Shown here one piece after another: positions 9,263 through 17,769 of a stretch of DNA of 64,000 bases. Made by a program: the position numbers and the translations under genes. Positions within the stretch are counted from its first letter, which is position 1. Every line of letters begins with the position of its first letter. The stretch comes from Palsa-1150 sp964531095 (GTDB lineage Bacteria; Myxococcota_A; Polyangia; Polyangiales; Polyangiaceae): NCBI GenBank assembly GCA_964531095.1, contig CAZHED010000001.1, positions 124,001 to 188,000 of the forward strand, written 5' to 3'. Under the pieces are notes generated by a model that was not told the DNA's origin, made no database searches, and saw nothing but the letters and a program-made list of their open reading frames with translations.

Positions 9263-10633
9263 TCAGCGACTCCAGGCCGCCTGGCCCCCTCGGTGGACGA
9301 CGTCGAGGGGCCGGCGGTCGGGAGGCGCGAGCTCGTCGATGGGCGGTCGGTCTATGCGGGTATGGCCCAGCCCTTGGCGGTCGCTGCCTTCGGCGCAGGC
9401 TCGCGGGACGACAGCCGCGAATGCCGCGTGCACCGTGGCGACGCGCTGCTCCGCAAGTTGGTCGATGGCCGCTCTTCGGCTCTCGGGAACGTGCGCGCGC
9501 AGAAAGCCGCACAGCGCGGCGAGTCGGCGTTCGACCTGGAGCGAATCTGCTCCGTATTGTTGGATCTCGGCCACGCCGAGCTCGAGGTACTCCTGCCAAC
9601 TCGTGGCTTCGAACACGAGCCGGAGCGCACCCGACGAGTCGCACGCCTCGCCGAAGTCGACGAGTGCGTTGCCGATGCTCTTCAGCAGCGCCTCGATCTG
9701 ATCGAGGGCCTGCACGGCGGTCGTCGGATCGCATATCGCGGGCGACAGCGCACGGATGGCGATGTCGACCAGCAGCCGGAGCGCATACTTCGGGTCATGT
9801 TCGAGAAGCCGCTCCCGGCCGAGCGAAATGGCGTCGCGCAGCGGTTCCTCCGGAATCACGGCGCTCGAACCGTGCACCAACGCGAGCGGCGCTCCGCCCG
9901 TGATCGAATCGCCCACCGCGTACGGAACGTGGATGACAACGCCGCCGTCTTCGGCCAGGGCGACGAGTCGCGCGACGTCGAGAGCCCGAAGGTAGAGAGG
10001 TCTTCCCGTATGCAGGAGCACCTGGGCCGGGGCGCCCAGAGAGTCTGCGGCCACGCGTTTGCTGCTCCCGCCACTCGGCACCCCTGGGTGGGCCGTGCAA
10101 GAGGCCCCGAGTCGATCGACGGCTATTTGGCCGGCATCGCCCAGGTCGTAGAGCACATTCGTGTGCGAAAGCGCGCCGAAAATCTGAATGAGTCGAATCA
10201 GCATGAATACGCTGGCGAGAAGCCAAGCGAAGGCCACCCACAGCGTCAGCGCGCTCGACGCATTGCCGTGCAAGCTCCCCGCTCCCCGTAGCGCCATGAG
10301 AGAATAGAGGAAGGTGCCGACGAACACGCCAGCGGCGTTGGAGAGCGACCGGTTGCGCACCCAGACGCCGACGATGCGCGGCGTGTACGCGGTCGTGCCG
10401 AACTGAAGCAGGACGAGCAAGAGCGAGAAGACGATGCCCGTGAAGGCCATCATCCCCGACGAAAGCGAGGAGAGAAACGCGATCACCTGATCCATCGCGA
10501 GCGGGACGGCGAGCCACGGCATCCATTTGTCATTGAAGTGCGGGACGAGGTAGCCGAGCGCCATTGAGCCGAGCGCGTATGCCGACATCGCCACGATGCC
10601 CGATTGGCGCTCGACGCCTTTCGCCGTTGTCAT
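9263..10633 (-). CDS. DUF2254 membrane protein
   Basis: About 456 residues from the ATG at 10633. The open frame continues upstream but as a basic non-membrane shadow. Four hydrophobic segments lie in the N-terminal half (VAMSAYALGSMALGYLV; FLSSLSSGMMAFTGIVFSLL; GVFVGTFLYSLMAL; VAFAWLLASVFMLIRL). A soluble half follows, with RPLYLRALDVARLVALA and FGEACDSSGALRL. The SSGMMAFTGIVFSLLLVLLQF and AYTPRIV segments are typical of DUF2254 proteins, whose function is unknown. The gene is convergent with the octad-repeat gene, stop to stop 15 bases apart. Confidence 0.8.
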   Translation of the reverse strand: MTTAKGVERQSGIVAMSAYALGSMALGYLVPHFNDKWMPWLAVPLAMDQVIAFLSSLSSGMMAFTGIVFSLLLVLLQFGTTAYTPRIVGVWVRNRSLSNAAGVFVGTFLYSLMALRGAGSLHGNASSALTLWVAFAWLLASVFMLIRLIQIFGALSHTNVLYDLGDAGQIAVDRLGASCTAHPGVPSGGSSKRVAADSLGAPAQVLLHTGRPLYLRALDVARLVALAEDGGVVIHVPYAVGDSITGGAPLALVHGSSAVIPEEPLRDAISLGRERLLEHDPKYALRLLVDIAIRALSPAICDPTTAVQALDQIEALLKSIGNALVDFGEACDSSGALRLVFEATSWQEYLELGVAEIQQYGADSLQVERRLAALCGFLRAHVPESRRAAIDQLAEQRVATVHAAFAAVVPRACAEGSDRQGLGHTRIDRPPIDELAPPDRRPLDVVHRGGQAAWSR

Positions 10634-10782
10634 CGACGGCTGGACAAGCACGAACCGGGCGAGCCCGCCTCCCTCGAGCCGCCGGTCGAACTGAACCGCC
10701 GACGCTGCGCCAATCCCGCCGGAGCGACCGCGACCGCACCTTGCCGATCGGGTCCGGCGCGCGTACAACGAGGCTCGTCGGC

Positions 10783-11253
10783 ATGATGGCGCGGTCGGTC
10801 GCTCTTGTCGTTTGTCCGGCGGTGTTCTTCTTGCCGCTTGCGGAGGCGTCATTCGGTTGCTCGAGCCCGCGAGCCCAGGCCGTGCCGGAGCCAACTTTCC
10901 AGGCCGTCTCGTATTTGACGGTCACGACGACGACCGACTCGGGAGCCCCCGGCACGCTGGCCGTCGAAGTGCGCACCTCCCCTCAGCCTCCGCAGCGCGG
11001 CACGATTGCCGTCGAGCTCACCGTGACCGGCGTCGCCGACGCGTCACCCCGTGACGGCCTCCTAATCCAGGTGCTTCCGTGGATGCCGCAGGACAACCAC
11101 GGCGCGTCGATAGCGCCTGTCGTGACTTCCGAGGGAAGCGGAAAGTATCTCGTCACTGGCGTCGATCTCTTCATGCCGGGGCGTTGGGAGTTGCGGACGA
11201 CCTTCTCCGGGCCGGTCACGGACCATGCTGCGCCCGCCTTCGACGTTCCGTGA
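10783..11253 (+). CDS. YtkA/FixH-like exported protein
   Basis: 156 residues from the ATG at 10783, with GAGG about 9 bases upstream. The N-terminus is a signal peptide (MMARSVALVVCPAVFFLPLA). The mature part is a single immunoglobulin-like domain with PWMPQDNHGAS, GSGKYLVTGVDLFMPGRWEL and a C-terminal strand. The MP..xHG and MPGRWEL pattern is the YtkA-like (FixH-related) signature found in exported proteins linked to metal or redox handling. The stop TGA overlaps the GTG start of the next gene, so it is the first gene of a coupled three-gene operon. Confidence 0.8.
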   Translation: MMARSVALVVCPAVFFLPLAEASFGCSSPRAQAVPEPTFQAVSYLTVTTTTDSGAPGTLAVEVRTSPQPPQRGTIAVELTVTGVADASPRDGLLIQVLPWMPQDNHGASIAPVVTSEGSGKYLVTGVDLFMPGRWELRTTFSGPVTDHAAPAFDVP

Positions 11254-12155
11254 TCCGGATCGTTGCCGTCTCGGTCTTGCTGGGCGCCACGGCTTCTCCG
11301 GCGCGCGCGTGGGCGCAGGCGTGTTGCGCGGGGGCGAGCGCGGTCACGCCGGGGCGCCTCGAGCTGCACGAGGCGGCTCTCGCCGGCCTTGAGCTCCGGG
11401 CGGCCGCCGTGCTGGGCCATTATACGGCGCAAGGTCGGTACGTCCCGTCGCCGTCGGCCGATCCGGAGGACGACTTCGAACAGGACCTGTTCGGCGCCGT
11501 CCGCGTGCTTCGTCGCGGTCAAGTCGCGCTCCTCGTGCCGCTCGTCCAAACGATGCGGGCGACGCCCCAAGACGGGTCGCACTTCGGTGGCGGCATCGGC
11601 GACCTGAACGTGAGCGCGCGCTACGACTTCGTCCGCGCCGGCGAGGCGCGATTCTTCCCCGGCGTGGCCATCTCGGCGGGGGTCACATTGCCCACGGGGG
11701 CTGCCGTCGAGTCGGTGCCGACCTCGCCGCTCGCCGTCGACGCGACGGGCGCGGGGGCGTTTCAGGGAACCGTCGCGCTGGCGCTCGAACAGACTTTCGG
11801 GCCCTGGCTGGCCAACGCGACAGCGATCGTCGCGGAGCGGACGGCTCGCTTCGGTCAAACGCCGGGAATGCAGGTGACCCTCCTCGCGGCCGCGGCGTAT
11901 ACGCTCCGCAACGACGCGGCGTTCGCGCTCAGCGCGTCGTACGCCTTCGAAGGCGACGCCCTCGCGGGCGACGGTACAGACGTTCCCGACAGCTCCAAGC
12001 GAGCGACCATCGTGACGGTCTCGGCTCTCTGGCCGATCGGGGACGAGTGGCGCCTGGTGGGCGCCGCCTTCTTGGCTCCGCCGCTCGACGCGGCGGGTAG
12101 TAACCAGCCCGCCACCGGCGGCTTCACGCTCACGCTGATCCGTTCATGGTCTTGA
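11250..12155 (+). CDS. Outer-membrane beta-barrel protein of the YtkA operon
   Basis: 301 residues starting at GTG 11250 (GTGA overlap with the YtkA-like gene). Signal peptide VIRIVAVSVLLGATASPARA, then ACCAGASAV at the mature N-terminus. Strands with alternating pattern (LNVSARYDF, AISAGVTLPTG, ATIVTVSALWPIG) and a C-terminal LTLIRSWS suggest a barrel of the putative transporter type often found beside metal-efflux genes. Specific substrate is unknown. It overlaps the redoxin lipoprotein gene by 10 bases, so the three proteins probably work together at the cell envelope. Confidence 0.75.
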   Translation: MIRIVAVSVLLGATASPARAWAQACCAGASAVTPGRLELHEAALAGLELRAAAVLGHYTAQGRYVPSPSADPEDDFEQDLFGAVRVLRRGQVALLVPLVQTMRATPQDGSHFGGGIGDLNVSARYDFVRAGEARFFPGVAISAGVTLPTGAAVESVPTSPLAVDATGAGAFQGTVALALEQTFGPWLANATAIVAERTARFGQTPGMQVTLLAAAAYTLRNDAAFALSASYAFEGDALAGDGTDVPDSSKRATIVTVSALWPIGDEWRLVGAAFLAPPLDAAGSNQPATGGFTLTLIRSWS

Positions 12156-12718
12156 GAACCCTTCCCCTCGCGGTCATCGTCGCCTGTTCGTCGAGCGCCT
12201 CTCCTCCGCGAAACCTGGGGATGGCGCCAAACGTCGAGCTCGTGGCGGCCAGCGGCGAGTCGATCGATCTCATGAAGGCGGTGCGCTCCGCAAAGCTGAC
12301 GGTGCTCGTCTTCTTCGCTGCGAGCTGTCACTGCCTCGATGCGCACGAAGCGCGTCTTCGTGCGCTCGACGAAGAGTACCGTCCCCAGGGAGTCCGGTTC
12401 CTCCTGATCGACTCGGAGGTCTCCACCTCGGTCGAGCGCGACGCCGCCGAGGCCCGCCGGCGGCACTTTCCCTTTCCCATTCTCGTCGACCGCGCCGCAC
12501 GCCTCGCGAGCTCCGTCTCCGCCGAGTACGCGACCTATTCGGTCGTTCTCGACCCCGGTGGGCGGGTCCGTTACGCCGGGGGCATCGACTCGGACAAGAC
12601 GCACCTTCGTGCGGGCGCGACGCCCTATCTCAAGAACGCGATTGACGATCTTTTGCGCGGCGGCAGTCCTCGTGTCGCATGGTCCGAGGCGCTCGGCTGC
12701 GCCCTCCAGAAATGGTAG
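12146..12718 (+). CDS. Redoxin-domain lipoprotein with a CxC active site
   Basis: 190 residues. Very short lipoprotein signal with lipobox ending at Cys14. The thioredoxin-like fold is shown by LTVLVFFAASCHC, LRALDEEYRPQGVRFLLIDSE, FPILVDRAARLA and TYSVVLDPGGRVRYAGG. The usual CxxC is replaced by Cys61-His-Cys63, and a further Cys lies in the C-terminal ALGCAL segment, a spacing seen in redoxins fused or coupled to oxidases. Expected role: periplasmic thiol-disulfide or metal (for example copper) chemistry. Translationally coupled to the upstream barrel protein. Confidence 0.8.
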   Translation: MVLRTLPLAVIVACSSSASPPRNLGMAPNVELVAASGESIDLMKAVRSAKLTVLVFFAASCHCLDAHEARLRALDEEYRPQGVRFLLIDSEVSTSVERDAAEARRRHFPFPILVDRAARLASSVSAEYATYSVVLDPGGRVRYAGGIDSDKTHLRAGATPYLKNAIDDLLRGGSPRVAWSEALGCALQKW

Positions 12719-12730
12719 ATATGGTCGTTC

Positions 12731-14074
12731 ATGCCCTTGCCTGGATCCTTCGCTTTTCACCTGCCGATCGCGTCCTGCATCACCGTTTGCGTCGCGGGGT
12801 CCGGATGCCTCGGCAGTCCCTCCGCCAGCAGTAGCGACGCTCCCGTCACGCCCAAAGGCTGCCAGGTCGACGGGGGCCCGCCGCCGACCACGCCGGTCAG
12901 GGGCTACTACACGAGCGGCGCCACGGTCTGCACGATCGGCGGAATGCCCCACCAATTCGTCGGCGTCGACCGGCCATCCTTGGAGTGGGCGTCGGGCGGG
13001 GACAACATTTCGGTCGATGACTTCCGAACGATGGCGGGCTGGGGGGCGAACGTCGTGCGAATCGCGCTCAACCAAGATTTCTGGCTCACGGACGCCGCGC
13101 TCTACGATTCGACCTACCGGAGCACCGTCGATCAGGCGGTGCGCTGGGCAGAGGCCGCCCAGCTCGACGTGATCTTGGATCTGCACTGGTCGGACGCGGG
13201 CGATCTCACGGTCACGTCGACGGCCGCCCAAGGGCCGGGCAACAGCAGTCAGCAACAGATGGCCGACCTCAACTCGGTCCAGTTTTGGAGAGAAGTCGCC
13301 GATGCGTACAAGGGGGACGGGCATGTCCTTTTCGAGCTGTACAACGAGCCGCACGGCATCGGGTGGGACGTCTGGCTGAACGGCGGTCAGGCGGGCCGCT
13401 ACACGGCTGCCGGAATGCAGCAGCTCTACGACGCCGTTCGCGGAACGGGAGCGAACAACGTCGTCATCGCGGGGGGGCTTGACTGGGCATACGATCTCTC
13501 CGGGGTGGCACCGAGCGGCGCGTACGTCCACGGCTACAACGTCATGTATGCCACTCACCCGTACCTGACATCGGGCGCTGCACCGAGCGGGTGGGAGGGC
13601 AGCTTCGGGCACCTCGAGACGACCGATTTTGCCCCCGTCATCGCGACGGAGTTCGGCGACGGGAGAAAGGGGCAGTGCACCGGGGACTACGACCAGCAGC
13701 TCCTTTCGTTCGCGGGCAAGCACAACAAGATGTCTTGGACGGCTTGGGCCTGGTTTCCGGCGACGAGCCCCGGCGATCCCCAGGGCTGCTCCTTCCCCTC
13801 GCTGATCCTCGATTGGAGCGGGACCCCGTCGGTGCAGGGGGTGGTCATCAAGGCCGGACTTCAGGCGTACGCGAGCTCCCAAGCCCCGATCCCGGCCGAT
13901 GAGGGAGGTGGGGACGACAGCGGGGCGATCGAAGCCGCCGACCAGGAGGGCTCGGCGGACGACGGAGGCGCGCCTCCGGACGACGCCACCGTCGACGCAG
14001 GCAGCGCCGACGCCACAAGCGAGGCCCCGGTAGAAGCCTTGAAGGACGCCTCCGATGCAAGCGCCTCCGAATAA
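12731..14074 (+). CDS. GH5 cellulase-like lipoprotein with acidic tail
   Basis: 447 residues. Signal peptide ending at a probable lipidated Cys26 (AGSGCLGS). The glycoside hydrolase family 5 barrel runs from about residue 55 to 390: WGANVVRIALNQDFWL, LDVILDLHWSD, LFELYNEPHG (acid/base Glu in NEP), ATHPYL and VIATEFGDG (nucleophile Glu). Members cleave beta-1,4-glucan, mannan or related chains. The last 60 residues are Asp/Ala/Glu-rich low complexity (DDSGAIEAADQEGSADDG), likely an exposed spacer. With the GH8 lipoprotein at 45.7 kb it points to surface cellulose degradation. Confidence 0.92.
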   Translation: MPLPGSFAFHLPIASCITVCVAGSGCLGSPSASSSDAPVTPKGCQVDGGPPPTTPVRGYYTSGATVCTIGGMPHQFVGVDRPSLEWASGGDNISVDDFRTMAGWGANVVRIALNQDFWLTDAALYDSTYRSTVDQAVRWAEAAQLDVILDLHWSDAGDLTVTSTAAQGPGNSSQQQMADLNSVQFWREVADAYKGDGHVLFELYNEPHGIGWDVWLNGGQAGRYTAAGMQQLYDAVRGTGANNVVIAGGLDWAYDLSGVAPSGAYVHGYNVMYATHPYLTSGAAPSGWEGSFGHLETTDFAPVIATEFGDGRKGQCTGDYDQQLLSFAGKHNKMSWTAWAWFPATSPGDPQGCSFPSLILDWSGTPSVQGVVIKAGLQAYASSQAPIPADEGGGDDSGAIEAADQEGSADDGGAPPDDATVDAGSADATSEAPVEALKDASDASASE

Positions 14075-14858
14075 CGCGCTCGATAGCCGCTCGACGCGAA
14101 GCGGCAATCAGGATATGCAAACTGTCGTGGCCGGCACCACAGGCAAGCCCGGGTCGTTCGTTCTGGTCGTCGGTCATCGCCCGCAAGTCGAAAGCACCGA
14201 CGGGGTCGCCGCGATGCTGCGGACGCTCGGGTCGGAGGTGCGTACCCTCGACCTGTGGGACGACTTCACCGATGTGGTCGACCAAACGCGCGCGGGCAGC
14301 GGCGTGCGCGCGATGGTGTTCGAGGCCGGCGAGCGTCCCGATCTCGCGGCGGCAGCGCTGCGTGCGGCCCGCAAAGTGAGCGAGCTCTCCGAGACTGCGA
14401 CGATCATCGCGTTGCCGCCTCGGCAGATCACGTCGTTCGATCCGTCGAGCGGCTTCGACGACTTCATCATTCTTCCCTGTGTGCCCGCCGAGCTCTACGC
14501 TCGCATCCGCGCGCTCGAGTGGAAGCGGAGCGAGTTCGCGACCGAAGAGCGGCTGAAGGTCGGAGCGCTGGTCGTCGACAGGGCCGCGCACGAAGTGAGC
14601 GTCGAAGGACGGCGCGTGACACTGACCGCGAAAGAGTTCGCGCTGCTCGCGTTCTTGGCGGCGAACCGGGGTCGCGTCTTCTCTCGCGAGACGCTCCTCG
14701 CGCGCGTGTGGGGGAGCCGCTACGAAGGGGGCGCGCGCACGGTCGACATCCACGTGCGCCGGCTGCGGGCGAAGGTCGGCGATGCGCTTCCGCTCGAGAC
14801 GTTGCGGGGAGCGGGCTACAAGCTGCGGGCTCCGAGCGAAGCCGGAAAGACTCGATGA
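14055..14858 (+). CDS. OmpR-family regulator with degenerate receiver
   Basis: 267 residues. The C-terminal winged helix (residues about 165-260) is canonical: LTAKEFALLAFLAANRGRVF, LARVWGS, TVDIHVRRLRAKVG, LRGAGYKL. The N-terminal domain has receiver-like spacing but lacks the acidic pair, has Glu90 (VFEAG) where the phosphorylated Asp is expected, and has Leu140 where the conserved Lys should be (DDFIILP). It is therefore probably not phospho-regulated. The ATG at 14055 overlaps the GH5 gene by 20 bases; ATG 14115 is an alternative. The stop overlaps the pdxA start (ATGA). No partner kinase adjoins it. Confidence 0.85.
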   Translation: MQAPPNNALDSRSTRSGNQDMQTVVAGTTGKPGSFVLVVGHRPQVESTDGVAAMLRTLGSEVRTLDLWDDFTDVVDQTRAGSGVRAMVFEAGERPDLAAAALRAARKVSELSETATIIALPPRQITSFDPSSGFDDFIILPCVPAELYARIRALEWKRSEFATEERLKVGALVVDRAAHEVSVEGRRVTLTAKEFALLAFLAANRGRVFSRETLLARVWGSRYEGGARTVDIHVRRLRAKVGDALPLETLRGAGYKLRAPSEAGKTR

Positions 14859-15859
14859 GGGCGCGGATCGCGCTCTCCGTCGGTTGCCCTTGTGGCGTAG
14901 GTCCTGAAGTCAGTGTCGCGGCGGCGGCGGCGGAGCGCGGCGCCCGCATTCTTCTCGTGGGCGACGCTCGAACGATCGAGCTGGCCGCGAAGGGCACAGG
15001 GGTGGATGGGCGGCGAGTCGTACGCGTATCGGATCCGAGCGGAGCGTGGTCCCTGCCGCGCGGGCGGATCGCGGTGTGGCAGCCGGCGGGGGACTTGCGA
15101 CCACGGGATCGAAGGCCCGGTGCGCCGACTCCCGCGTCGGGAGCGGCGCAGCTCGCGTGGATCGACGCGGCGTGCGACGCCGTGGCGCGCGGCGACGCGG
15201 ATGCTCTCGTGACGGGACCGGCGAGCAAGGAGGCCATCGTTCGCTCCGGGGCGGTGTCCTTCCTGGGGCACACGGAGCACTTGCAACGTCGCCTGCGAGC
15301 GCGCGAGGTCGTCATGGCGTTCTGGTCGCCCACTCTGGTGACGTCGCTGGTCACGACGCACCTGCCGCTCGCACGCGTGCCCCGTGCCGTCACGCCGCCG
15401 GCCGTGGCGCGAGCGATCTACTGGCTGGCGTGGCTCCTCGCGCGGATCTCGCGAACGACACCGCGCGTGGCCGTTGCGGGGCTCAACCCGCACGCGGGGG
15501 AGGGGGGCCTCCTGGGCAAGGAGGAGCGCACGCGCATCGCGCCCGGAATCGTCCGCGCTCGAGCTCGGCTGCGCGCGGCGCGTATCGCTGCGGCGATCGA
15601 CGGTCCGGTACCCGCGGAGAGCGCGTTTCGGCTGGCGCTGGCGGGTCAATGGGACGGCGTCGTGGCGATGTATCACGACCAAGCGACCATCCCGATGAAG
15701 CTCACCGGATTCGGCGACGCCGTGAACGTATCGCTCGGGCTTCCCATCGTGCGCACGAGCGTGGATCACGGTACGGCCTATGACCGCGCCGGGACTTGGA
15801 CCGCGGACGTCCGCGGGATGAAGGCGGCGATCGGGCTAGCGGTGAAGCTCGTCGGGTAG
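14855..15859 (+). CDS. pdxA: 4-hydroxythreonine-4-phosphate dehydrogenase PdxA
   Basis: 334 residues, family length. PdxA oxidises 4-phosphohydroxy-L-threonine with NAD in the DXP-dependent pyridoxal phosphate pathway. Visible motifs: ALVTGPASKEAI, FLGHTEHL, VTTHLPLARVP, GLNPHAGEGGLLGKEE, VAMYHDQATIPMK and LPIVRTSVDHGTAYDRAG; the metal-binding histidines are those of HTE, NPHAGE and YHDQ. The usual GDPAGIGPE start is GCPCGVGPE here, an odd Asp-to-Cys change. The ATG at 14855 overlaps the regulator's TGA by 4 bases, so the two are co-translated. Confidence 0.95.
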   Translation: MRARIALSVGCPCGVGPEVSVAAAAAERGARILLVGDARTIELAAKGTGVDGRRVVRVSDPSGAWSLPRGRIAVWQPAGDLRPRDRRPGAPTPASGAAQLAWIDAACDAVARGDADALVTGPASKEAIVRSGAVSFLGHTEHLQRRLRAREVVMAFWSPTLVTSLVTTHLPLARVPRAVTPPAVARAIYWLAWLLARISRTTPRVAVAGLNPHAGEGGLLGKEERTRIAPGIVRARARLRAARIAAAIDGPVPAESAFRLALAGQWDGVVAMYHDQATIPMKLTGFGDAVNVSLGLPIVRTSVDHGTAYDRAGTWTADVRGMKAAIGLAVKLVG

Positions 15860-15985
15860 GCTGATCGTGAAGCTCATCGATGCGACTTGGCACTTGCTGG
15901 CGGCCCCCTCGTTGCCCACGTTGTTGCGTGCGCGCCCGTATATCCGGGCGACGCTCACCAACAAGAAGCACCAAGGAGGTCGGCC

Positions 15986-16441
15986 ATGGTCCGTCCCGTC
16001 ATCCCCGCGCTCGCGCTCGTTGCAGCTTTGGCCACCGGTTCCATTGCGCTGGCAGACACGATGAGCTCCAGCGCTTGCAGCTGCGCAGGTCCATTCGGCA
16101 ATCGCGACGTAAGCCCTTTCGCTCATCCCGGATACGTCACCGAGGTCGTTCCCGACCGGACCACCACCATCGACAAGAGACGTCGCACGGAGCTCGCGGG
16201 CGCGACCGTCAAGGTGGCCGCGGTTCCGGGCGTCACAGCGGAGTGGCTGCAGAGCCTCGTCGACGACCACTTGAGCACCAGGGCCTCTAGCGCGGACGCG
16301 GGCTGGGACCCCCTTGCGCTCGATGGAATCACGGCCATGGTCGCACCGGACGGAGATGATTTCGCCATCACGATTCGGAGCAGGGACCACGCGACGGCCA
16401 AAGAAGTCCTCCGACGAGCCGACGCTCTCGTTGTGCGATGA
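15986..16441 (+). CDS. Small exported hypothetical protein
   Basis: 151 residues. ATG 15986 is fixed by a strong AAGGAGGT at 15973-15980 and a signal peptide (MVRPVIPALALVAALATG, cleavage near ALADT). The mature protein begins with SSSACSCAG, then has TVKVAAVPGVTAEWL, LDGITAMVAPDGDDFAITI and an AKEVLRRAD helix, suggesting a small alpha/beta fold with a Cys pair near the N-terminus. No family is recognised. A terminator follows at 16460, separating it from nikR. Confidence 0.8.
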   Translation: MVRPVIPALALVAALATGSIALADTMSSSACSCAGPFGNRDVSPFAHPGYVTEVVPDRTTTIDKRRRTELAGATVKVAAVPGVTAEWLQSLVDDHLSTRASSADAGWDPLALDGITAMVAPDGDDFAITIRSRDHATAKEVLRRADALVVR

Positions 16442-16459
16442 GAGCCGTTCGGTCGGCCA

Positions 16460-16484
16460 GGTGCCTCCATGGGAGGCGCCTTTT
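16460..16484 (+). terminator. Rho-independent terminator
   Basis: A 9-bp stem (GGTGCCTCC with GGAGGCGCC, one G-T pair), a 3-base ATG loop, then TTTT. It lies 18 bases after the small exported gene and 30 bases before nikR, so it should end the upstream transcript and insulate nikR. Confidence 0.8.
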
Positions 16485-16513
16485 CAAGGGTGTCCCGGTA
16501 AGCTACGCCTCTC

Positions 16514-16984
16514 ATGTCGGACCTGACCCGCTTTGGCGTTGCGATGGAGACGTCGCTCCTCGCGCAGCTCGATGAGCTCGCGCAGGAGCGCGGTAGCACG
16601 CGATCCGAGTTGCTCCGCGACCTTGCACGGGCCGAAGTGCTCCGATCGCTCTCCCGCAAGCGGGTCGATGCGTATGCGAGCGTGACCTTGGTCTACAACC
16701 ACCACGTTCGGGACCTCGCCGAGCGTCTGATGGATATGCAGCACGAGCTCGGGGACCAGGTTCGCTCGACGATGCACGTGCATCTCGATCACGATCGATG
16801 TCTCGAGCTCATCGTGATGCGTGGCCGTGCCGACAGGCTTCAGAGCGCTGCCGAGAAGCTTTTTGGCACGCGGGGTGTGCTGCAAGGCTCGATCGAGATC
16901 GTGGCAGCGACCGGCGGCGCCGGCTCCAAGCAGGAGCACGACCACGACCACGACCATGGCCGTCGAGGCACGCGCGACGCCTAG
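16514..16984 (+). CDS. nikR: Nickel-responsive regulator NikR
   Basis: 156 residues. N-terminal ribbon-helix-helix (residues 1-45: LTRFGVAMETSLLAQLDELA then STRSELLRDLAR) and a C-terminal ACT-like metal-sensing domain. The four Ni(II) ligands of E. coli NikR have counterparts: His77 (DMQH), His88 and His90 (MHVHL), Cys96 (HDRCLE). YNHHVRDLAERL is also typical. After residue 139 there is an added His/Asp tail (KQEHDHDHDHG), which could bind extra metal. NikR represses nickel uptake genes when Ni is plentiful. The 3' end overlaps the convergent tonB-like gene by 4 bases. Confidence 0.95.
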   Translation: MSDLTRFGVAMETSLLAQLDELAQERGSTRSELLRDLARAEVLRSLSRKRVDAYASVTLVYNHHVRDLAERLMDMQHELGDQVRSTMHVHLDHDRCLELIVMRGRADRLQSAAEKLFGTRGVLQGSIEIVAATGGAGSKQEHDHDHDHGRRGTRDA

Positions 16985-17745
16985 CGCAGGCGAAAAGAAA
17001 CCAGCCAGCGCATTCGGACGGCAGCGCGACGCCCGCCTCGCAACGCAGGAGAGAATCGCGCCGCGTGCACGAACCGAAGTGCCTCCTCGTCGAAGCCGTA
17101 GCCCGTGCGCCGAACCACACGAGCATCGAGGACACGGCCATCGTCCGAAACCACGATTTCGAGAGCGACGTCTGCTTCGACCTCAGCCAAACGAGCCGCG
17201 GCCGGATACGCAGGCGATCCAGACCCGAGTAGGCGCGCCGGGACCGAAACGCCGGCCTCCGGAAACGGCGTCCCGTTCGGGTCGAGCGTCGCGTCACCGC
17301 CGGATGACCCGGCGAGGGCGTGGCCGCTTTCCGTTGGGTCATCGTTGGTGCCAACGCGCATCGAAAAGCGAGGGGCGATGGCGGCCGGCGCCTCGGAGAT
17401 CGGCAGTGAAGCGCCCGCGACGGCCTGTGCAGGCACCGACGGATGCACGAGGGACGATTCGCGGGGACGCGTGTCGTGACCGGGCTCGATTGGATGCGAG
17501 TGCGTGTGACCGGCCGGGGTCATCCTTCGCGCCCCCGCAGCAACCGCCTCGGGTGGTTCGGGTAGAGAAGCTTCCTCTACGGTCACGGCGTCGACGGGCA
17601 CGAGCGGGTCGACCGTAGAGACAGTTCCTTGCCCGGGTGGCCCGAAGGCCGCGAACGCAATCATCGCATGCGCGCCGGCGGACAGACCCAGCGTGGAAGC
17701 TCTGAGGGAAAGATAGGCCACGGACCAACCTACGGGCGAGCGCAC
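16981..17745 (-). CDS. tonB: TonB-family energy transducer (nickel module)
   Basis: 254 residues. One N-terminal membrane segment (LGLSAGAHAMIAFAAFG), a Pro/Ala/His-containing periplasmic linker including HTHSHP, and a C-terminal TonB domain (YPAAARLAEVEADVALEIVV, GRVLDARVVRRTGYGFDEEALR, ARFSPALRGG). TonB passes inner-membrane proton-motive energy to outer-membrane receptors. No ExbB/ExbD lies nearby, so it may use the ExbBD encoded at 41.2-42.4 kb. It is divergent from the receptor at 17842 and convergent with nikR, so all three form one locus. Confidence 0.88.
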   Translation of the reverse strand: MRSPVGWSVAYLSLRASTLGLSAGAHAMIAFAAFGPPGQGTVSTVDPLVPVDAVTVEEASLPEPPEAVAAGARRMTPAGHTHSHPIEPGHDTRPRESSLVHPSVPAQAVAGASLPISEAPAAIAPRFSMRVGTNDDPTESGHALAGSSGGDATLDPNGTPFPEAGVSVPARLLGSGSPAYPAAARLAEVEADVALEIVVSDDGRVLDARVVRRTGYGFDEEALRFVHAARFSPALRGGRRAAVRMRWLVSFRLR

Positions 17746-17769
17746 CGGACGGCTTCAGTGCACCGAGTG

